This document shows positions 16,744-25,176 of a stretch of DNA of 64,000 nt, one piece after another (the first letter of the stretch is position 1; every line of letters begins with the position of its first letter). The notes beneath the pieces are model-generated. The model saw only the letters and a list, made by a program, of their open reading frames with translations. It was not told where the DNA came from and searched no databases. This DNA comes from Xanthobacteraceae bacterium (GTDB taxonomy: Bacteria > Pseudomonadota > Alphaproteobacteria > Rhizobiales > Xanthobacteraceae). Both the position numbers and the translations under genes were made by a program. The stretch lies in the NCBI GenBank assembly GCA_022841625.1, contig JALHRD010000019.1, forward strand, positions 1 through 64,000, read 5' to 3'.

Positions 16744-18495
16744 ATGCCGCTCCCCGGACCGTCGTCGCACCCCATGCCCGAGACCAAGACCGCCGCCGTC
16801 CCATCCGCCACCGCCCGGCCGGCCGCGATCGCGCGGGCGCAGCCGGCCGAGCCGATCATCGCCTACCACCCGGACGCCTATGACACCGGCCGCGACGACC
16901 TCAGGGGCCGCCAGGCAGCGGGCGAAAGCTTTCTGTCGGCCTTTCTGGCCGGTGTCCGCAGTCCGGATGTTCTGGCCATCACCGGGCGCGCCGAACACTT
17001 CACCGCGTTTGAAAAGGCGGTGAAGGATGCCAAGCGGCCGCTGCTCACGGCGCGTCGGGTGGCGCGCGAGGATCTCAAGACCCTGCGCGCGCGCAGCCTG
17101 TTGCACCTGGCCGGACCCGGTCTGGCGGAGGAGGCGCGGCTGCGCAGTTTTTTTGGCGACGATCTCTATGCGTTGTGCGGCGTCGCCCACAGCCTGTCGG
17201 CGCGGCCCGTGCTTGAGGCCGTGGCGCAACTGGTCACCGTCCCGGCGCAGCCGTGGGATGCGCTGATCTGTCCCTCCAAGGCCGTCCATGCGGCGGTGGG
17301 CGGCATTCTGGCCAATGTCGAAGAGCAACTGCGCACCCGTCTGGGCGCCACCACATTTCCGCGGCCGCTGATGCCGGTGATCCCGCCCGGGATCCATGCC
17401 CGCCGCTTCACCCGGCTGGAGTCGGCGCGTGAGCGCTGGCGGTCCAAGCTGGGCATCGCCGACGATGCGGTGGTGGTGCTGTATTTCGGCCGGCTGAGCT
17501 TGCACGCCAAGGCATCGCCATTCCAGCTCGCCCAGGCTCTGGAGGTCGCGGCCGCGGACGGCGCGCCGCTGGAGATGATCTGGTGCGGCTATTTCGCCGA
17601 CGACTTCCAGCGCATGGCCTTTATGACCACCGCCAAGGCGATGGCGCCGTCGGTGCGGTTCCATCACCTCGACGGCCGCAAGGCCGATGTGCGGTCATCG
17701 ATCTGGTCGGCGGCCGATATTTTCTGTTCGCTGTCCGACAATATCCAGGAGAGCTTCGGCTTGACCCTGCTTGAAGCCATGGCGGCTGAATTGCCGGTGG
17801 TGGCGGCGAACTGGGACGGCTGCCGCGACATGGTCGAGCAGGGCGTTACCGGCATATTGGCCGACAGCTATATGCCGGCGATTTCGCTCGCCGATGTCGC
17901 GTTCCGCCATTTATCCGGGACCGACAGCTATGACTCCTATATCGGCGCGGTCAGCCAATTCTGTCTGGTGGATGTGGCGCAGACCGCGCAGAGCATCGCG
18001 GCACTCGCCGCCGATCCGGCCCTGCGCCGCAGGCTGGGCCTCGCGGGGCGGCGGTCGGTGCTGGGCAATTACGATTGGAGCACGCTATTGCCGCGCTACC
18101 AGGCGCTATGGGACGAGCAGGTCGCGATGCTCGACCGGGCGCGGGCGGCCGGCAGCAAGCCCTCGATCGCCTGGCGCAATTACGATCCGGCGCTCGCTTT
18201 TGCGAGTTTTCCATCCCACCGCATGACCGGCGGCACGCGGCTCAAAGCTGGTCCGCATTTCGAATTGTGGGACGAGATCGTGAAGATGCCGGGCGTGGTG
18301 GTGAACATGCATGTGCTGGTGCGCGCGGCCGAGTTCAACGCCTTGCGCGCCGCCTTCAGCGGCGGCCGGCCCCACACGGTTGAGGCGATCGTCAAAAACT
18401 TTGCCGCGCCCATGCACCCGCTGGTGGTTCGGGCGCTGCACTGGCTGGTGAAAATCGGGCTCTTGCAGTTCGACGCCGATGGCGCCGCGCCCTAA
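16744..18495 (+). CDS. GT4-family glycosyltransferase
   Basis: A GT-B retaining glycosyltransferase of about 583 residues. Diagnostic segments are VLYFGRLSLHAKASP, the donor-binding E-x7-E region QESFGLTLLEAMAAELPVV, and GCRDMVEQGVTGIL. A C-terminal extension of about 150 residues follows the catalytic fold and is unassigned. The start is uncertain: ATG 16744 lies just after TATATAAT with no ribosome-binding site, ATG 16774 also lacks one, and the frame stays open to 16588. Its stop overlaps the next minus-strand gene by 4 bp. It may decorate surface polysaccharide or protein, but the substrate cannot be read from sequence. Confidence 0.85.
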   Translation: MPLPGPSSHPMPETKTAAVPSATARPAAIARAQPAEPIIAYHPDAYDTGRDDLRGRQAAGESFLSAFLAGVRSPDVLAITGRAEHFTAFEKAVKDAKRPLLTARRVAREDLKTLRARSLLHLAGPGLAEEARLRSFFGDDLYALCGVAHSLSARPVLEAVAQLVTVPAQPWDALICPSKAVHAAVGGILANVEEQLRTRLGATTFPRPLMPVIPPGIHARRFTRLESARERWRSKLGIADDAVVVLYFGRLSLHAKASPFQLAQALEVAAADGAPLEMIWCGYFADDFQRMAFMTTAKAMAPSVRFHHLDGRKADVRSSIWSAADIFCSLSDNIQESFGLTLLEAMAAELPVVAANWDGCRDMVEQGVTGILADSYMPAISLADVAFRHLSGTDSYDSYIGAVSQFCLVDVAQTAQSIAALAADPALRRRLGLAGRRSVLGNYDWSTLLPRYQALWDEQVAMLDRARAAGSKPSIAWRNYDPALAFASFPSHRMTGGTRLKAGPHFELWDEIVKMPGVVVNMHVLVRAAEFNALRAAFSGGRPHTVEAIVKNFAAPMHPLVVRALHWLVKIGLLQFDADGAAP

Positions 18496-18755
18496 TTCCT
18501 GACGGAAACGGTCGCGCGCGAACCGCCCTGACAGACATCATACCAGGTGCGGGTATGGACCCCCCAGCGCAGGCAGCCGGAAGCCTGCCGATCGGCCCGG
18601 TAATCGCCAAAGTTCCACAAGACCGCGTCCGCGTATGATTCGCGTGGGATGGCCGGGCGATCTTGCCGTTGCGCAACCCCAGCCGAAGACGAGGCGATCA
18701 GGCCGGCAAGCGCTGCCAAGGCCACTGCTGCCAAGGCCACTATGGTCCGCTTCAT
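18492..18755 (-). CDS. Small exported protein (87 aa), unknown
   Basis: The N-terminus MKRTIVALAAVALAALAGLI is a classic signal peptide, with likely cleavage near AGVAQ (about residue 29). The mature part is about 58 residues with two cysteines, CLRWG and DVCQGG, that could form a disulfide. I recognise no family. It ends 4 bp inside the tail of the convergent GT4 gene. Confidence 0.6.
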   Translation of the reverse strand: MKRTIVALAAVALAALAGLIASSSAGVAQRQDRPAIPRESYADAVLWNFGDYRADRQASGCLRWGVHTRTWYDVCQGGSRATVSVRN

Positions 18756-18888
18756 ATCGTCCCCTCATTGCTCAAATCACGACGGTAGCATGGTCCGGTT
18801 TTTTGTGCCGCCGCGCAAGTTTTTTCTCACGGTCATGCCGAGGAAGCGCCAGCCGGGGCGTATTTTTCAGGGCATTGCCAACCCTTAT

Positions 18889-19671
18889 TCACGCGTCCGG
18901 TCGAAATACCGAGTGTCCGCCATCGATATCGACCGCGGTGCCGCTGATGAATCCGGCGCGGCCGGAGGCAAGGAACACGACCAGTTCCGCAACCTCGGAG
19001 GCCTGGCCGGCGCGGCCGGCGGGAAATTTCGCATGCAGTTCCGGCCAGCGGTTCTCGTCGTTGAACAGGCGCTTGGCGCGCGCCATCACATGCGCGAGAT
19101 GGCGTCCCGGCACCGTCGGGCCGGGATTGATCGCGACCACCCGCACGCCGTGGCGCATGCTCTCGCCGCCGAGGCATTGGGTGAACATGTTGAGCGCGAT
19201 ATTGGCCGTGCAGCCGGCGATGTAGCGGTGGTTCGGCTGCCGCGCGGCGGCGCCAATTATGTTGACGATCACGCCGGACTTTCGCGCGCACATCTGTGGA
19301 TAAATCATGCGCGTCAGGTCGATATAGCCGAACACCTTCACCGACCAGGCCTCGCGCCAGGTCTTGCTGTCGATTTCGGCGAGCGTGCCGGGCGGGATGT
19401 CGCCGGCATTGTTGACCAGAATGTCAACGTCGGCGCAGGCCCGGCCGAGCGCTTCCACCTCGGACGCGAGCGCGAGATCATGCTGGTGGACCGTCGCGGC
19501 GATGCCATGCTGGTGGGCGAGGTCGCGCGCAATCTGGTTCATGGCCGCTGCATCGCGTGCGGCGAGATGCAGGTTGCAACCCTCCGCCGCCATGGATTCT
19601 GCAACCACGCGGCCGATGCCTTTTGAGGCGCCGGTGATGAGAACGGATTTGCCTCTGAGATTGATGTCCAT
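18889..19671 (-). CDS. Atypical short-chain dehydrogenase-like protein
   Basis: A 260-residue Rossmann protein with a clear NAD(P)-binding motif TGASKGIG (13-20), the NNAG motif (87-90) and the typical GGHSVF end. The catalytic site is altered: Tyr150 is present in RYIAGC, but Cys154 replaces the Lys of YxxxK, and NIIGAAA (about 137-143) lacks the usual Ser. Some SDR subgroups share a YIAG-type motif, so it may be a conserved divergent group. It follows the acyl-CoA dehydrogenase gene by 6 bp, so the two should be co-transcribed and act on a common CoA-thioester or hydroxy acid. Confidence 0.85.
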   Translation of the reverse strand: MDINLRGKSVLITGASKGIGRVVAESMAAEGCNLHLAARDAAAMNQIARDLAHQHGIAATVHQHDLALASEVEALGRACADVDILVNNAGDIPPGTLAEIDSKTWREAWSVKVFGYIDLTRMIYPQMCARKSGVIVNIIGAAARQPNHRYIAGCTANIALNMFTQCLGGESMRHGVRVVAINPGPTVPGRHLAHVMARAKRLFNDENRWPELHAKFPAGRAGQASEVAELVVFLASGRAGFISGTAVDIDGGHSVFRPDA

Positions 19672-19677
19672 TGCGAC

Positions 19678-20832
19678 TCACTGATAAAGCTTGAACACTT
19701 CGCGCGCGAGCGTGGCGCGCATGATTTCGGCTGGTCCGCCGGTGATGAGATAGCTGCGCGAGCGCCGCCACATCGCTTCGATCGGCATTTCGTCGGTGAG
19801 CCCCATGGCGCCATGGAATTGCATGCAGCGGTCGGCCGCCTCGAAGCCAAGCTCGGTGCAAAAGATCTTGCACATATAGGCGTCGTGCCGGCTGGCGATG
19901 CCCTTGTCGACCTTCCAGGCGGTGCGGTGGGTGAGCAATTGGCCGGTCTGGTATTTGGTATAGAGATCGGCGACGGCGAATTGCACCGCCTGGCGCTTGG
20001 ACAATGGTTCGCCAAAGGTTACGCGCTGTTGGGCGTATTTGCCGATCATTTCGAGACAGCGCTGGGTGACGCCGAGGCCGTGGGTCGCCTGGTGGACGCG
20101 GTTGCGCGAGATCCATGACTGCGCTTCGCGCATGCCTTGGCCTTCCTCACCCACCAGGTTCTCGACCGGCACCCTCACATCGTCGAGGGCGATCTCATAG
20201 GTGACATCGCCCATCATGTGATGGTTCTCCCGCACGATTGAGAGTCCCTTGGAGTCCATGTCGACGATGAAGACCGAAAGCCCGCCGCGCGAGCCTTTTT
20301 CCGGATCGGTCGCCGCCACCAATTGAAGAAAATCGGAACCTTTGGCGTGCGATATGAACCGCTTGTAGCCATTGATGATGTAGTGATCGCCCTGGCGCAC
20401 GGCGCGGGTTTTCATGCGGCCGGGATCGCTGCCGGCTTCCGGTTCGGTCTGCGCAAAGGCCGCGGATTTTTCGCCACGCAACAACGGATAAAGATATTTC
20501 TGCTTCATCGGCTCGGGCAGCCGAAGCAGGATCGGTCGCGGCGAGGGGCCGAACACGCCGTCGCCGCGGTTTGGCAAGGCGATCGAGCGATGGACTTCCT
20601 CCCACACCACGGCGAGCGCGAGCAGCGAAAGTCCCTGGCCGCCAAACTCCGCCGGCGTATCGAGCTGCCACAAGCCCATCTCCCGCGCCTTGGCTTCAAG
20701 CGACTTCTTGTATTCCGGCTTGAGCTCCGGACCTTCCATGCTGTGCATTTCAATCGGGATCAACTCGCGGTCGACGAATTTGCGCACGGTGTCTCTTAGA
20801 AGCCGAATTTCTTCCGGCAACTCGAAGTCCAT
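19678..20832 (-). CDS. Acyl-CoA dehydrogenase family protein
   Basis: A 384-residue protein of normal family length. Visible family segments are FAQTEPEAGSDP (FAD/substrate region), GDHYIINGYKRFISHA, and QFHGAMGLTDEMPIEAMWRR near the end. At the MCAD-type catalytic position the usual Y-E-G-T is replaced by I-T-G-G (363-366), so the general base there is missing. Other family members place the Glu elsewhere, so activity is possible but not assured. It is the first gene of a two-gene minus-strand unit and faces a receptor/CoA-transferase unit across a 114-bp promoter gap. Confidence 0.9.
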   Translation of the reverse strand: MDFELPEEIRLLRDTVRKFVDRELIPIEMHSMEGPELKPEYKKSLEAKAREMGLWQLDTPAEFGGQGLSLLALAVVWEEVHRSIALPNRGDGVFGPSPRPILLRLPEPMKQKYLYPLLRGEKSAAFAQTEPEAGSDPGRMKTRAVRQGDHYIINGYKRFISHAKGSDFLQLVAATDPEKGSRGGLSVFIVDMDSKGLSIVRENHHMMGDVTYEIALDDVRVPVENLVGEEGQGMREAQSWISRNRVHQATHGLGVTQRCLEMIGKYAQQRVTFGEPLSKRQAVQFAVADLYTKYQTGQLLTHRTAWKVDKGIASRHDAYMCKIFCTELGFEAADRCMQFHGAMGLTDEMPIEAMWRRSRSYLITGGPAEIMRATLAREVFKLYQ

Positions 20833-20880
20833 AATCGTGTCCTTTGATTTTTAACTTAGGCGAGATCAATCGGGCGGAGC

Positions 20881-20940
20881 CGCCCGGGATTGCTACTGTA
20901 ATATCGTTTGCCGTATAGAGACACAACGTAGTCGGGAGCG
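20881..20940 (+). promoter_or_regulatory. Candidate promoter and RBS for receptor/CoA-transferase operon
   Basis: TTGCTA (20890-20895) and TATAGA (20914-20919) are 18 bp apart and resemble a sigma-70-type promoter. GGGAG at about 20934-20938 is a suitable ribosome-binding site for ATG 20947. A GGGCGG-AG-CCGCCC-type palindrome lies just upstream (about 20869-20885) and could be an operator for the divergent pair. Confidence 0.5.
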
Positions 20941-20946
20941 TTAACA

Positions 20947-21975
20947 ATGCAGCGAAGCGTTGCGGCGGTTGGGCTTCTGGGTCTGACGGTGCTGGCTGGT
21001 CTTGCACTCCGCGGCGATGGCGCGCGGGCGGATGAGGTCGCGGATTTTTACCGAGGCCGGACCATTCACGTCTATATCGGCGTCAATGTGGGCGGCGGCT
21101 ACGACCTTGAGGCCCGGCTGCTCGCGCGGTTTCTCAAGGCCCACATCCCCGGCAATCCGACGCTGGTGCCGCAGAACATGATCGGCGCCGGCGGGATCAA
21201 GATGGCGAACTATCTCGCGACCGTCGCGCCGCAGGATGGCACCGCGATCGGGATGTTCCCGAATACCTTGATTGCGGCACAGGCGGTCGGTACCGCCGGT
21301 GTGCAATACGATGCCAACCGGTTCTCGTGGCTCGGCACGATGACGACCAGCCCGCTCACATTCACCACCTGGCATACTACCGGCGTGAGAACCATCGAAG
21401 ATGCGCGGCGCAAGGAAATCGTGGTCGCGGCGTCCAACAAGGGTGCGATCAGCTATACATTTCCGCGCATGCTCAACGAATTTCTCGGCACCAAGCTCAA
21501 GATCGTGTCCGGCTATCAGGGCAACAGCACGATGGTGATCGCGATGGAGCGCGGCGAAGTCGATGGCGTCACCAATTCATGGGATAGCTGGCGATCGCTC
21601 AATCCCACCTGGCTCGCCGAGAAGAAAATCAATCTCCTGATCCAGACCGAACCGAAGTCGAAGGAACTGGCGATTCCCTCGGTGCAGGAGCTCGCCCGCA
21701 ACGATGACGACCGTCAGGTGATTGCCCTGATCCTTTCGGGCGACGCGCTCGGCAAACCGATGGCGACCGCGCCGAATGTGCCGGCTGCGCGCGTGCATGC
21801 GCTGCGTCGCGCGTTCGAGGCGGTGGTCAAGGATCCTGAATTCATCAAGGCGGCCATGACGGCGCGCATTGACGTCAATCCGATTAACGGCGCTTCGTTA
21901 CAGGAAACCGTGCGCAGGGTCTTGGCGACGCCGCGACATCTTGCCGATCGCGCGCGTGCGATCATTGCCGAGTAG
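20947..21975 (+). CDS. Bug/TctC-family solute-binding protein (receptor 1)
   Basis: A 342-residue periplasmic receptor with signal peptide (cleavage near GARADE). It carries the FYRGRTI start and GGGYDLEARLLARFL, HIPGNP, NMIGAGG and APQDGT motifs of the DFYRGKTI subtype of the tripartite tricarboxylate transporter receptor family. Such proteins bind small carboxylates or related organic acids. It opens a plus-strand unit with a CoA-transferase gene 9 bp downstream, suggesting uptake of an acid that is then activated to a CoA ester. The membrane subunits TctA and TctB are not nearby. Confidence 0.9.
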   Translation: MQRSVAAVGLLGLTVLAGLALRGDGARADEVADFYRGRTIHVYIGVNVGGGYDLEARLLARFLKAHIPGNPTLVPQNMIGAGGIKMANYLATVAPQDGTAIGMFPNTLIAAQAVGTAGVQYDANRFSWLGTMTTSPLTFTTWHTTGVRTIEDARRKEIVVAASNKGAISYTFPRMLNEFLGTKLKIVSGYQGNSTMVIAMERGEVDGVTNSWDSWRSLNPTWLAEKKINLLIQTEPKSKELAIPSVQELARNDDDRQVIALILSGDALGKPMATAPNVPAARVHALRRAFEAVVKDPEFIKAAMTARIDVNPINGASLQETVRRVLATPRHLADRARAIIAE

Positions 21976-21984
21976 CATAGCATC

Positions 21985-23166
21985 ATGCCTCATCTGCCGG
22001 CCTCGCCTGCGCTTTCGGACCTGACTGTCATCGACATGACCCACGCGCGCGCCGGCCCGGTCTGTGTGCGGCAGCTCGCGGATTGGGGCGCCAATGTCAT
22101 ACGGGTCGAGCGACCCGGAAATCCGGAGGATTTCTCGGCCCGCCACGAGGCCGACTTTCAGAACAAGCACCGCAACAAGCGCGGCATGGCGCTCAACTTA
22201 CGGAGCGAAGAGGGGCGCGCAGTTCTCTATCGCATGATCAAGCGCGCCGATATTGTGGTCGAGAATTTTCGGCCCGATGTTAAGAGCCGGCTCGGCTTCG
22301 ACTACCAGACGCTCAAGGCGCATAATCCGCGGCTGATCTATGCCAGCATTTCGGCGTTCGGGCAGGACGGCCCTTATCGCGACCGGCCCGGCGTCGATCA
22401 GGTCGTGCAGGGCATGAGCGGCTTGATGTCGGTCACCGGCGAGCCGGGGCGGGGACCGATGCGGGTCGGAATTCCGATTGCCGACATCGTCACCGGGCTT
22501 TATTCGGCGCTTGGGATTCTCACCGCGCTGCACGAGCGCGAGAAATCGGGCGAGGGGCAATGGGTGCAGGCGTCGCTGCTCGAGTCGCAGACCTTCATGC
22601 TCGATTTGCAAGCGGCGCGATACTTGGTCGATGGCGTCGTGCCGAGGCAGGTCGGTAACGAGCATCCGAGTGGAGCCGCTACCAATACCTATAAGACCAA
22701 GGATGGCTATGTGAATGTTGCGCCGATCCCCTCGATGTGGGGCCGGTTGTGCAAGGCGCTCGGTCGCGAACAGTGGATTGAACATCCGGATTATGCGACG
22801 CGCGACATCCGACGCAAGCGGCGCAAGGAAATCAACGACGAGATCGCAGCGATCGTGGCGGAGATGGACTCCGCGACGCTGATGGCAAAACTCGACCAGG
22901 CCGAGGTTCCGGCCGGGCCGATCAACGATATCGCACAGGCTTATGCCGATCCGCAGGCGCAGCACCTCAAGCTCACGCAGACCGTGGTCGCGGTCGACGG
23001 CAAGGACATGAGGCTGCCGCGCCAGCCGTTCACGCTCAGCCGCACCCCGAGCAAGCTGCGGTGCCGCACGCCGGAATTTGGCGAACATACCGACGAGATA
23101 TTGGCGGAGTTCGGGTTCTCCGCGGATGAAATCAAGGGATTTCGCGCACGCGGCTCAGTAGAGTAG
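21985..23166 (+). CDS. Class III CoA-transferase (CaiB/BaiF family)
   Basis: A 393-residue protein that should move CoA between organic acids, as formyl-CoA transferase and CaiB do. Family marks are the LTVIDMTHARAGPVCVRQLADWGANVIRVE-type opening, VVENFRPDVKSRLGFDY and GIPIADIVTGLYSAL, where Asp167 aligns with the catalytic Asp of the family, then GEGQWVQASLLES. Start ATG 21985 lies 9 bp after the receptor stop. The substrate is unknown. The divergent acyl-CoA dehydrogenase may use its product. Confidence 0.9.
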   Translation: MPHLPASPALSDLTVIDMTHARAGPVCVRQLADWGANVIRVERPGNPEDFSARHEADFQNKHRNKRGMALNLRSEEGRAVLYRMIKRADIVVENFRPDVKSRLGFDYQTLKAHNPRLIYASISAFGQDGPYRDRPGVDQVVQGMSGLMSVTGEPGRGPMRVGIPIADIVTGLYSALGILTALHEREKSGEGQWVQASLLESQTFMLDLQAARYLVDGVVPRQVGNEHPSGAATNTYKTKDGYVNVAPIPSMWGRLCKALGREQWIEHPDYATRDIRRKRRKEINDEIAAIVAEMDSATLMAKLDQAEVPAGPINDIAQAYADPQAQHLKLTQTVVAVDGKDMRLPRQPFTLSRTPSKLRCRTPEFGEHTDEILAEFGFSADEIKGFRARGSVE

Positions 23167-23209
23167 CCTTAAGTCATCAAGAATGCGGCTGCCGACAGGA
23201 AGGATTGCC

Positions 23210-24193
23210 ATGCGCGGGATATTGCGGAACGCTCTGCGGATATCGGTCGTTGCGATTGTGCTGGGGATCGTGCCGCCAGCGCAGGCCAATGATTACCCAT
23301 CGCGGGCGATCAAGGTGGTCGTGCCATTCGCTCCGGCTGGCGTGACTGACATTGTCGCCCGCGTTACGTTTGAGCGGGTATCCCGCAATATTAAGCAAAG
23401 CGTCGTTATCGAAAACCGTCCCGGCGCGGGCGGCAATATCGGCGTCGACCAGGTCGTCAATTCTCCGCCCGACGGCTATACGCTGGTCATGGTGGACCCT
23501 TCCGGCCAGATGTCGGCCAATGTCACATTGTATCCGCACCTCAAATTTCATCCGATTCGCAATCTCTCACCGATTGCCATTTTTGGCACCACCGGTGCGG
23601 TGCTGCTGGTCAACAAATCGCTGCCGGTGAAGACGGCGCAGGATCTGGTCGCGCTCGCCAAGAGCAAGCCCGGCGAGCTGACCTTTGCATCGACCGGGGC
23701 AGGGACGCCTGGCCATCTCAACGGCGAATTGTTCAGCCGTCTGGCCGGCATCAAGGCGACGCATGTGCCCTATCGTGTCGTCGGCACCGCCGTCACCGAT
23801 CTGATTGCCGGGCGAATTTCATTCTGGATCGCGCCGATCCCGACCATGTTGCAGCAGGTAAGGGAGGGTCTTTTGTCGCCGCTTGCGGTTGCCGGCAATG
23901 AGCGCTCCGTCGACCTGCCCGGTGTTCCGACTTTTCGAGAAACTGGCATTGGCGATTTCGATGCCTCCACGACCTATGCGGCATTTGCGCCTGCCGGAAC
24001 GTCGAAGGAGATTGTCGAACGGCTATATGCCGAGATCGAGCGCGCTCTCAACGATCCTGAGGTGCAAAAGAAGCTCTTGGCTGCCGGCGTGGTTCCGAAG
24101 ATCGGCCGGCCGGAGGCGATTACCGCGACACTGACACGGCGGATTCCGGAATGGGCCGACGTGATCAAAGGCGCGGGCATCACGATTGACTGA
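23210..24193 (+). CDS. Bug/TctC-family solute-binding protein (receptor 2)
   Basis: About 327 residues with a signal peptide ending near PPAQAND. The mature start YPSRAIKVVVPFAPAG and NRPGAGGNIG, SPPDGYTL motifs are those of the classical Bug subtype, unlike receptor 1. The start at 23210 is chosen because AGGAAGGA lies at 23197-23204, whereas an upstream ATG at 23183 has no such site. It closes the plus-strand unit, giving one CoA-transferase flanked by two receptors of different subtype. Confidence 0.92.
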   Translation: MRGILRNALRISVVAIVLGIVPPAQANDYPSRAIKVVVPFAPAGVTDIVARVTFERVSRNIKQSVVIENRPGAGGNIGVDQVVNSPPDGYTLVMVDPSGQMSANVTLYPHLKFHPIRNLSPIAIFGTTGAVLLVNKSLPVKTAQDLVALAKSKPGELTFASTGAGTPGHLNGELFSRLAGIKATHVPYRVVGTAVTDLIAGRISFWIAPIPTMLQQVREGLLSPLAVAGNERSVDLPGVPTFRETGIGDFDASTTYAAFAPAGTSKEIVERLYAEIERALNDPEVQKKLLAAGVVPKIGRPEAITATLTRRIPEWADVIKGAGITID

Positions 24194-24227
24194 GCCAAAG
24201 GTGAACGGCGCGGTAACGAAGTAATCG

Positions 24228-25106
24228 CTAATCGCGGTTCGGTTCGGCGAGGAGCTGGCGCAGATAGCGGCCGTAGGCCGACGTGCCAAATTTGGCTGCG
24301 AGGCTTTGGAGATGGTCGGCCGAGATGAAGCCCTTCACGTAAGCGACTTCTTCCGGGCAACCGACCAGGAGCCCTTGCCGGTTCTGGATCGAGCGAACGA
24401 ATTCCGCTGCTTCAAGCAATGCGTCATGGGTGCCGGTGTCGAGCCAGGCGTAACCGCGGCCAAGTTTGACGACGTGTAGCTTGTTGCGCTCCAGGTATTT
24501 TCGGTTGACATCGGTGATCTCAAGCTCGCCGCGGGCGGAGGGACGCAGGCCCGCGGCGATATCCAGCACCGCATTGTCGTAGAAATAAAGCCCGGTGACC
24601 GCCCAGTTCGAAAGGAACTGCGTGGGTTTCTCGACAATGCCGGTGGCGCGTCCGGTTTGATCGAACGTGACGACGCCATATTGGCTCGGCTCCCGGACCT
24701 GATAGGCAAATACCGTGGCGCCGTCTTGACGCCGCGCCGCCTCGGTCAGTTCGGCGCTCATACCGTGGCCATAAAACACGTTGTCGCCGAGGATCAGCGC
24801 GACCGGGCCGTCGCCGACAAACGCGCGCCCCAGAATGAAAGCGTGCGCCAGCCCGATCGGCTTTTCCTGCACAACGTAGGAGAGATTGATGCCCCAGGCG
24901 GCGCCGTCGCCAAGCAGGCGGCGGTAGAATGGCAGGTGCTCGGGCGTGGAGATCAGCAGAATGTCTCGAATGCCGGCCAGCATCAGAACCGACAGCGGGT
25001 AGTACACCATCGGCTTGTCGTAGACCGGCAACAATTGCTTGTTGATCGCGAGCGTGGCCGGATAGAGCCGCGTTCCGGATCCGCCGGCCAGGATAATGCC
25101 TTTCAT
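24228..25106 (-). CDS. rfbA: Glucose-1-phosphate thymidylyltransferase
   Basis: Makes dTDP-glucose from dTTP and glucose-1-phosphate, the first step of dTDP-L-rhamnose synthesis. MKGIILAGGSGTRLYP at the start is the nucleotide-binding signature, followed by YDKPMVYYPLSVLMLAGI and ILGDNVFYG. Starting at 25106 gives 292 residues, the normal size; in-frame upstream ATGs would add about 39 unrelated residues. It lies 70 bp after rfbB. rfbC and rfbD are not in the window. Confidence 0.95.
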   Translation of the reverse strand: MKGIILAGGSGTRLYPATLAINKQLLPVYDKPMVYYPLSVLMLAGIRDILLISTPEHLPFYRRLLGDGAAWGINLSYVVQEKPIGLAHAFILGRAFVGDGPVALILGDNVFYGHGMSAELTEAARRQDGATVFAYQVREPSQYGVVTFDQTGRATGIVEKPTQFLSNWAVTGLYFYDNAVLDIAAGLRPSARGELEITDVNRKYLERNKLHVVKLGRGYAWLDTGTHDALLEAAEFVRSIQNRQGLLVGCPEEVAYVKGFISADHLQSLAAKFGTSAYGRYLRQLLAEPNRD

Positions 25107-25176
25107 GCAATCGTCCGTTCGATGGGCAAGCGGTTGGTTGCGCGGTCTGGTGAATCGCGTTCGGTAACATGTTGAA

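Noticed and set aside
16736-16744. TATATAAT as a -10 element before the GT4 gene
   Set aside because: No matching -35 was found, and the box runs into the first possible start codon, leaving no leader. It is noted only as a possible chance match.
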